The position numbers and the translations under genes were made by a program. From NCBI GenBank assembly GCA_001603335.1, contig LUYR01000612.1, positions 1 to 18,461 on the forward strand: a DNA stretch of 18,461 nucleotides, given 5' to 3'. Source of the DNA: Rhodospirillales bacterium Alpha_05. GTDB lineage: Bacteria > Pseudomonadota > Alphaproteobacteria > Rhodospirillales > Rhodospirillaceae. The notes beneath the pieces are model-generated. The model saw nothing but the letters and a program-made list of their open reading frames with translations, was not told where the DNA came from and made no database searches. This document shows, piece by piece, positions 15,460-18,461 of the stretch (the first letter of the stretch is position 1; each line of letters begins with the position of its first letter).

Positions 15460-15798
15460 ATGAAGAAGATCGAAGCCATCATCAAACCCTTCAAACTCGA
15501 CGAAGTGAAGGAGGCTTTGCACGACATCGGCCTTCAGGGCATGACCGTGATCGAGGCCAAGGGCTTCGGCCGCCAGAAGGGCCACACCGAGCTGTATCGC
15601 GGCGCGGAATACGTCGTCGACTTCCTGCCGAAGGTGAAAGTCGAGTTGGTGGTTGAAGACGGCCAAGTCGAACGCGCGGTGGAGGCGATCCAATCCGCGG
15701 CGCAGACTGGGCGGATCGGCGACGGCAAAATCTTCGTCTCGAGCGTCGAAGAAGCGATCCGAATTAGAACTGGCGAAACCGGAACGGAAGCCATATAG
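15460..15798 (+). CDS. glnB: Nitrogen regulatory protein PII
   Basis: A 112-residue trimeric signal protein that reads 2-oxoglutarate, ATP/ADP and, through uridylylation by GlnD, glutamine; it tunes NtrB, GlnE and other targets. The T-loop GHTELYRGAEY carries Tyr51, the uridylylation site, and the whole loop matches E. coli GlnB. Other marks: MKKIEAIIKPFKLDEVKEAL at the start, TGRIGDGKIF (B-loop, ATP contacts) near 83-92, and RIRTGETG at the C-terminus. The ATG at 15460 is fixed by the conserved N-terminus although its ribosome-binding site is weak (GGAG about 14 nt upstream). Length is the family norm. glnA follows 149 nt downstream on the same strand, the standard glnBA pair. GlnB rather than GlnK is favoured by the glnA linkage and absence of amtB. 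Confidence 0.96.
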   Translation: MKKIEAIIKPFKLDEVKEALHDIGLQGMTVIEAKGFGRQKGHTELYRGAEYVVDFLPKVKVELVVEDGQVERAVEAIQSAAQTGRIGDGKIFVSSVEEAIRIRTGETGTEAI

Positions 15799-15801
15799 CT
15801 T

Positions 15802-15828
15802 GGTCGACCCGGAAACCCCCGGGTTACC
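15802..15828 (+). other. Hairpin in the glnB-glnA intergenic region
   Basis: ACCCGG (15807-15812) pairs with CCGGGT (15819-15824), extended by GGT/ACC across a small bulge; the loop is 6 nt. There is no T-run, so it is more likely an RNA-processing or partial-attenuation element between glnB and glnA than a terminator. The rest of 15799-15947 shows no clear second promoter, though glnA-specific promoters exist in relatives. Confidence 0.45.
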
Positions 15829-15947
15829 TCAGAGTTCGGGCCTTGGAAATACGTGGCGGCGCTGCACCCGCCAAGGCATCGCGCAGGCAGGGGAAACAGC
15901 CGCACTTTCGTTATTTATGCGTAACGGCACTTCACGAGGGAAGCATC

Positions 15948-17354
<1,407 letters not shown>

Positions 17355-17376
17355 TCCCTCGCGGATCGACGGCACG

Positions 17377-17403
17377 AAGGACCGGCGCAAGCCGGTCCTT
17401 TTT
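17377..17403 (+). terminator. Intrinsic terminator of glnA with GCAA tetraloop
   Basis: AAGGACCGGC, loop GCAA, GCCGGTCC, then five T residues (17399-17403). The 8-bp G/C-rich stem (17379-17386 with 17391-17398) and the GNRA loop make it a strong terminator, 22 nt past the glnA stop. Confidence 0.95.
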
Positions 17404-17416
17404 GCGTTTCGGCGGA

Positions 17417-17435
17417 ATACACTTTGATACACTTT
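17417..17435. repeat. Direct repeat upstream of the EF-hand gene
   Basis: Two copies of ATACACTTT at 17417-17425 and 17427-17435, with a period of 10 bases (about one helical turn), lie about 95 nt before the EF-hand gene start and 14 nt after the glnA terminator. The position and phasing would suit a direct-repeat operator for that gene's promoter; no convincing -35/-10 pair is seen nearby. Confidence 0.4.
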
Positions 17436-17521
17436 TGCCGCGACAGGGTTTTCTGCCGCGGGGCGTTTCTTCTTCAGGGGTTTCTCGGGTTTGGAGAGAC
17501 CGAATTTGAGGGAGAACCGTC

Positions 17522-18226
17522 ATGACGAGTATTTCGTCCACGGACGCATCTTCGCAAAGCCTGCTGATGCAGATGCTGCAACAGATGCGAACCGCGGCGA
17601 CGACAACCACCGAGACCTCCGCGACCGGGACCGACTCATCCGCCGCGACCAGCGACATCAGCAAGCTGTTCTCGTCGATGGATACGGACGGCGACGGCCA
17701 GGTCTCACAGGTCGAGTTCACCAGCTTCGCCGACCGGTTCGCGTCGTCCACCGCGTCGTCGCTGCTCTCGGCGCAGGAAAGCGCATCGTCTTCGTCCACC
17801 GATACCGACGACATCGCCGCGCTGTTCGACAGCTTGGATAGCGACGGCGACGGTTCGGTCAGCGAGACCGAACTGTCGAACGCCGTCGCCTCGGCTCCGC
17901 CGCCGCCGCCCGCCGACACCGCGTCGCTCGACGAGATGTTCGCGAGCTTCGACACCGACGGCGACGGCACGCTGAGCGAGGACGAATTCGACGCGGCGTT
18001 CGCGTCGATGAGCACCGAAGACACTTCGTCGACGGCCTCGACGTCGTCGTCCGCCTCGGCAAGCGGCGGCACCCAGACCTACGATCCGCTCGACACCAAC
18101 GAGGACGGCACGGTTTCCGCCACCGAACGGTTGGCGGGTCAGTCGCATTCGGTCTCGGCGCTGTCGAACAAGCTCGGCAGCGGCGTGATGAGCACCCTGC
18201 TCGACACCTTGGGCGTCGCCGCCTGA
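17522..18226 (+). CDS. EF-hand calcium-binding protein (four EF-hand loops)
   Basis: A 234-residue Ser/Thr/Ala/Asp-rich protein with four canonical 12-residue calcium loops: DTDGDGQVSQVE (about 54-65), DSDGDGSVSETE (about 106-117), DTDGDGTLSEDE (about 143-154) and DTNEDGTVSATE (about 192-203). Positions 1, 3, 5 and 12 of each carry Asp/Asn and Glu as required; the fourth has Glu in place of Gly at position 4. The first three follow helices such as ISKLFSSM, IAALFDSL and LDEMFASF. Linkers are low-complexity Ser/Thr and Pro tracts (APPPPPADTA). No signal peptide or membrane segment is seen; the start MTSISSTDASSQSLLMQMLQQ is that of a soluble protein, possibly exported by a signal-less route. 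The ATG at 17522 has GGAG 7 nt upstream. A role in calcium buffering or signalling is inference. Confidence 0.9.
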   Translation: MTSISSTDASSQSLLMQMLQQMRTAATTTTETSATGTDSSAATSDISKLFSSMDTDGDGQVSQVEFTSFADRFASSTASSLLSAQESASSSSTDTDDIAALFDSLDSDGDGSVSETELSNAVASAPPPPPADTASLDEMFASFDTDGDGTLSEDEFDAAFASMSTEDTSSTASTSSSASASGGTQTYDPLDTNEDGTVSATERLAGQSHSVSALSNKLGSGVMSTLLDTLGVAA

Positions 18227-18230
18227 TACT

Positions 18231-18260
18231 CCGGCGGGGCGGCGACGCCCGCCCCGCCTT
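18231..18260. terminator. Hairpin between converging EF-hand and holin genes
   Basis: GGCGGGGC (18233-18240) pairs with GCCCCGCC (18251-18258), extended by two more G-C pairs inside; the plus-strand side continues TTCTATTT, a weak U-rich tail. It lies between the stop codons of two convergent genes (18226 and 18261) and may serve both. Confidence 0.6.
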
Positions 18261-18461
18261 CTATTTCGAAACGCCCCTGACCTTTTCGAAGGTGCGCAGC
18301 CCACCAAGCCCAAGCATACCGAACATCAGTTCCCAGAGCATGTCGTCGAGGGTCGGCGGCGCCTGGATCGGGTGCCCGGCGAGATCGCACGCCCAGACCG
18401 CGAGCGGCCCGACGACGAACTGGATCGCCAGCGCCGCGCCGCACACCCAGCCGATCCACGG
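18261..18461 (-). CDS. Gene-transfer-agent/phage-type three-helix holin, C-terminal part
   Basis: Partial gene running off the right edge; 66 C-terminal residues are visible, from PWIGWVCGAALAIQFVVGPL to EKVRGVSK, with the stop at 18261-18263. The PWIGWVCGAALAIQF start, a hydrophobic segment (VVGPLAVWACDLAG), a short polar turn with PPTLDDMLWEL and a second hydrophobic stretch ending GMLGLGGLRTFEK match the C-terminal part of the 3TM holin family found in alphaproteobacterial gene transfer agents and related prophages. Such holins permeabilise the inner membrane so that an endolysin can act and particles are released. An internal GTG at 18446 is not the start, because the homology continues upstream to the edge. 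Whether a full GTA or prophage cluster lies beyond cannot be seen. Confidence 0.75.
   Translation of the reverse strand, partial: PWIGWVCGAALAIQFVVGPLAVWACDLAGHPIQAPPTLDDMLWELMFGMLGLGGLRTFEKVRGVSK

Overview
The window is high-GC bacterial DNA with gene order and protein families typical of Alphaproteobacteria, probably Rhodospirillales. The evidence is a glnB-glnA pair behind a sigma-54-type promoter, a ProX/ProW/ProV osmolyte transporter, several HAMP-type chemoreceptors, and a gene-transfer-agent style three-helix holin at the right edge. The taxonomic placement is inference; the window contains no rRNA or other phylogenetic marker.

Left part (1-2600): the C-terminal end of a PepD-type aminoacyl-histidine dipeptidase (+), then on the minus strand a membrane-anchored protein of unknown function and the 23S rRNA methyltransferase RlmJ. 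Middle part (2600-11000): a chemotaxis receptor cluster of four complete methyl-accepting chemotaxis proteins (MCPs), one with a single-Cache sensor and three with helical periplasmic sensors. Two of these are a tandem paralogous pair of identical length. The cluster also holds a small XRE-type regulator and a short decayed MCP fragment (9108-9257) directly behind a terminator. Most genes here are closed by hairpins, several with a U-tract.

Right-middle part (11000-14400): a minus-strand operon for a quaternary-amine ABC transporter (binding protein, permease, CBS-domain ATPase), ending in a strong terminator. Its roughly 0.5 kb upstream region separates it from an ArsR-type regulator (14872-15224) that is frameshifted at the start of its winged-helix domain. 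Right part (15225-18461): glnB (PII) and glnA (glutamine synthetase I), the core nitrogen-assimilation pair, preceded by a good sigma-54 promoter match. Next come a four-EF-hand calcium-binding protein and, converging on it, the end of a GTA/phage-type holin gene.

Functionally the window combines sensing (four receptors likely feeding a CheA array encoded elsewhere), osmoprotectant uptake and nitrogen control. I did not find a clearly new multi-gene system. The points most worth checking are the MCP remnant, the frameshifted ArsR gene, the two genes whose starts lie immediately behind intrinsic terminators, the altered catalytic motif of RlmJ, and the EF-hand gene next to a GTA-type holin.
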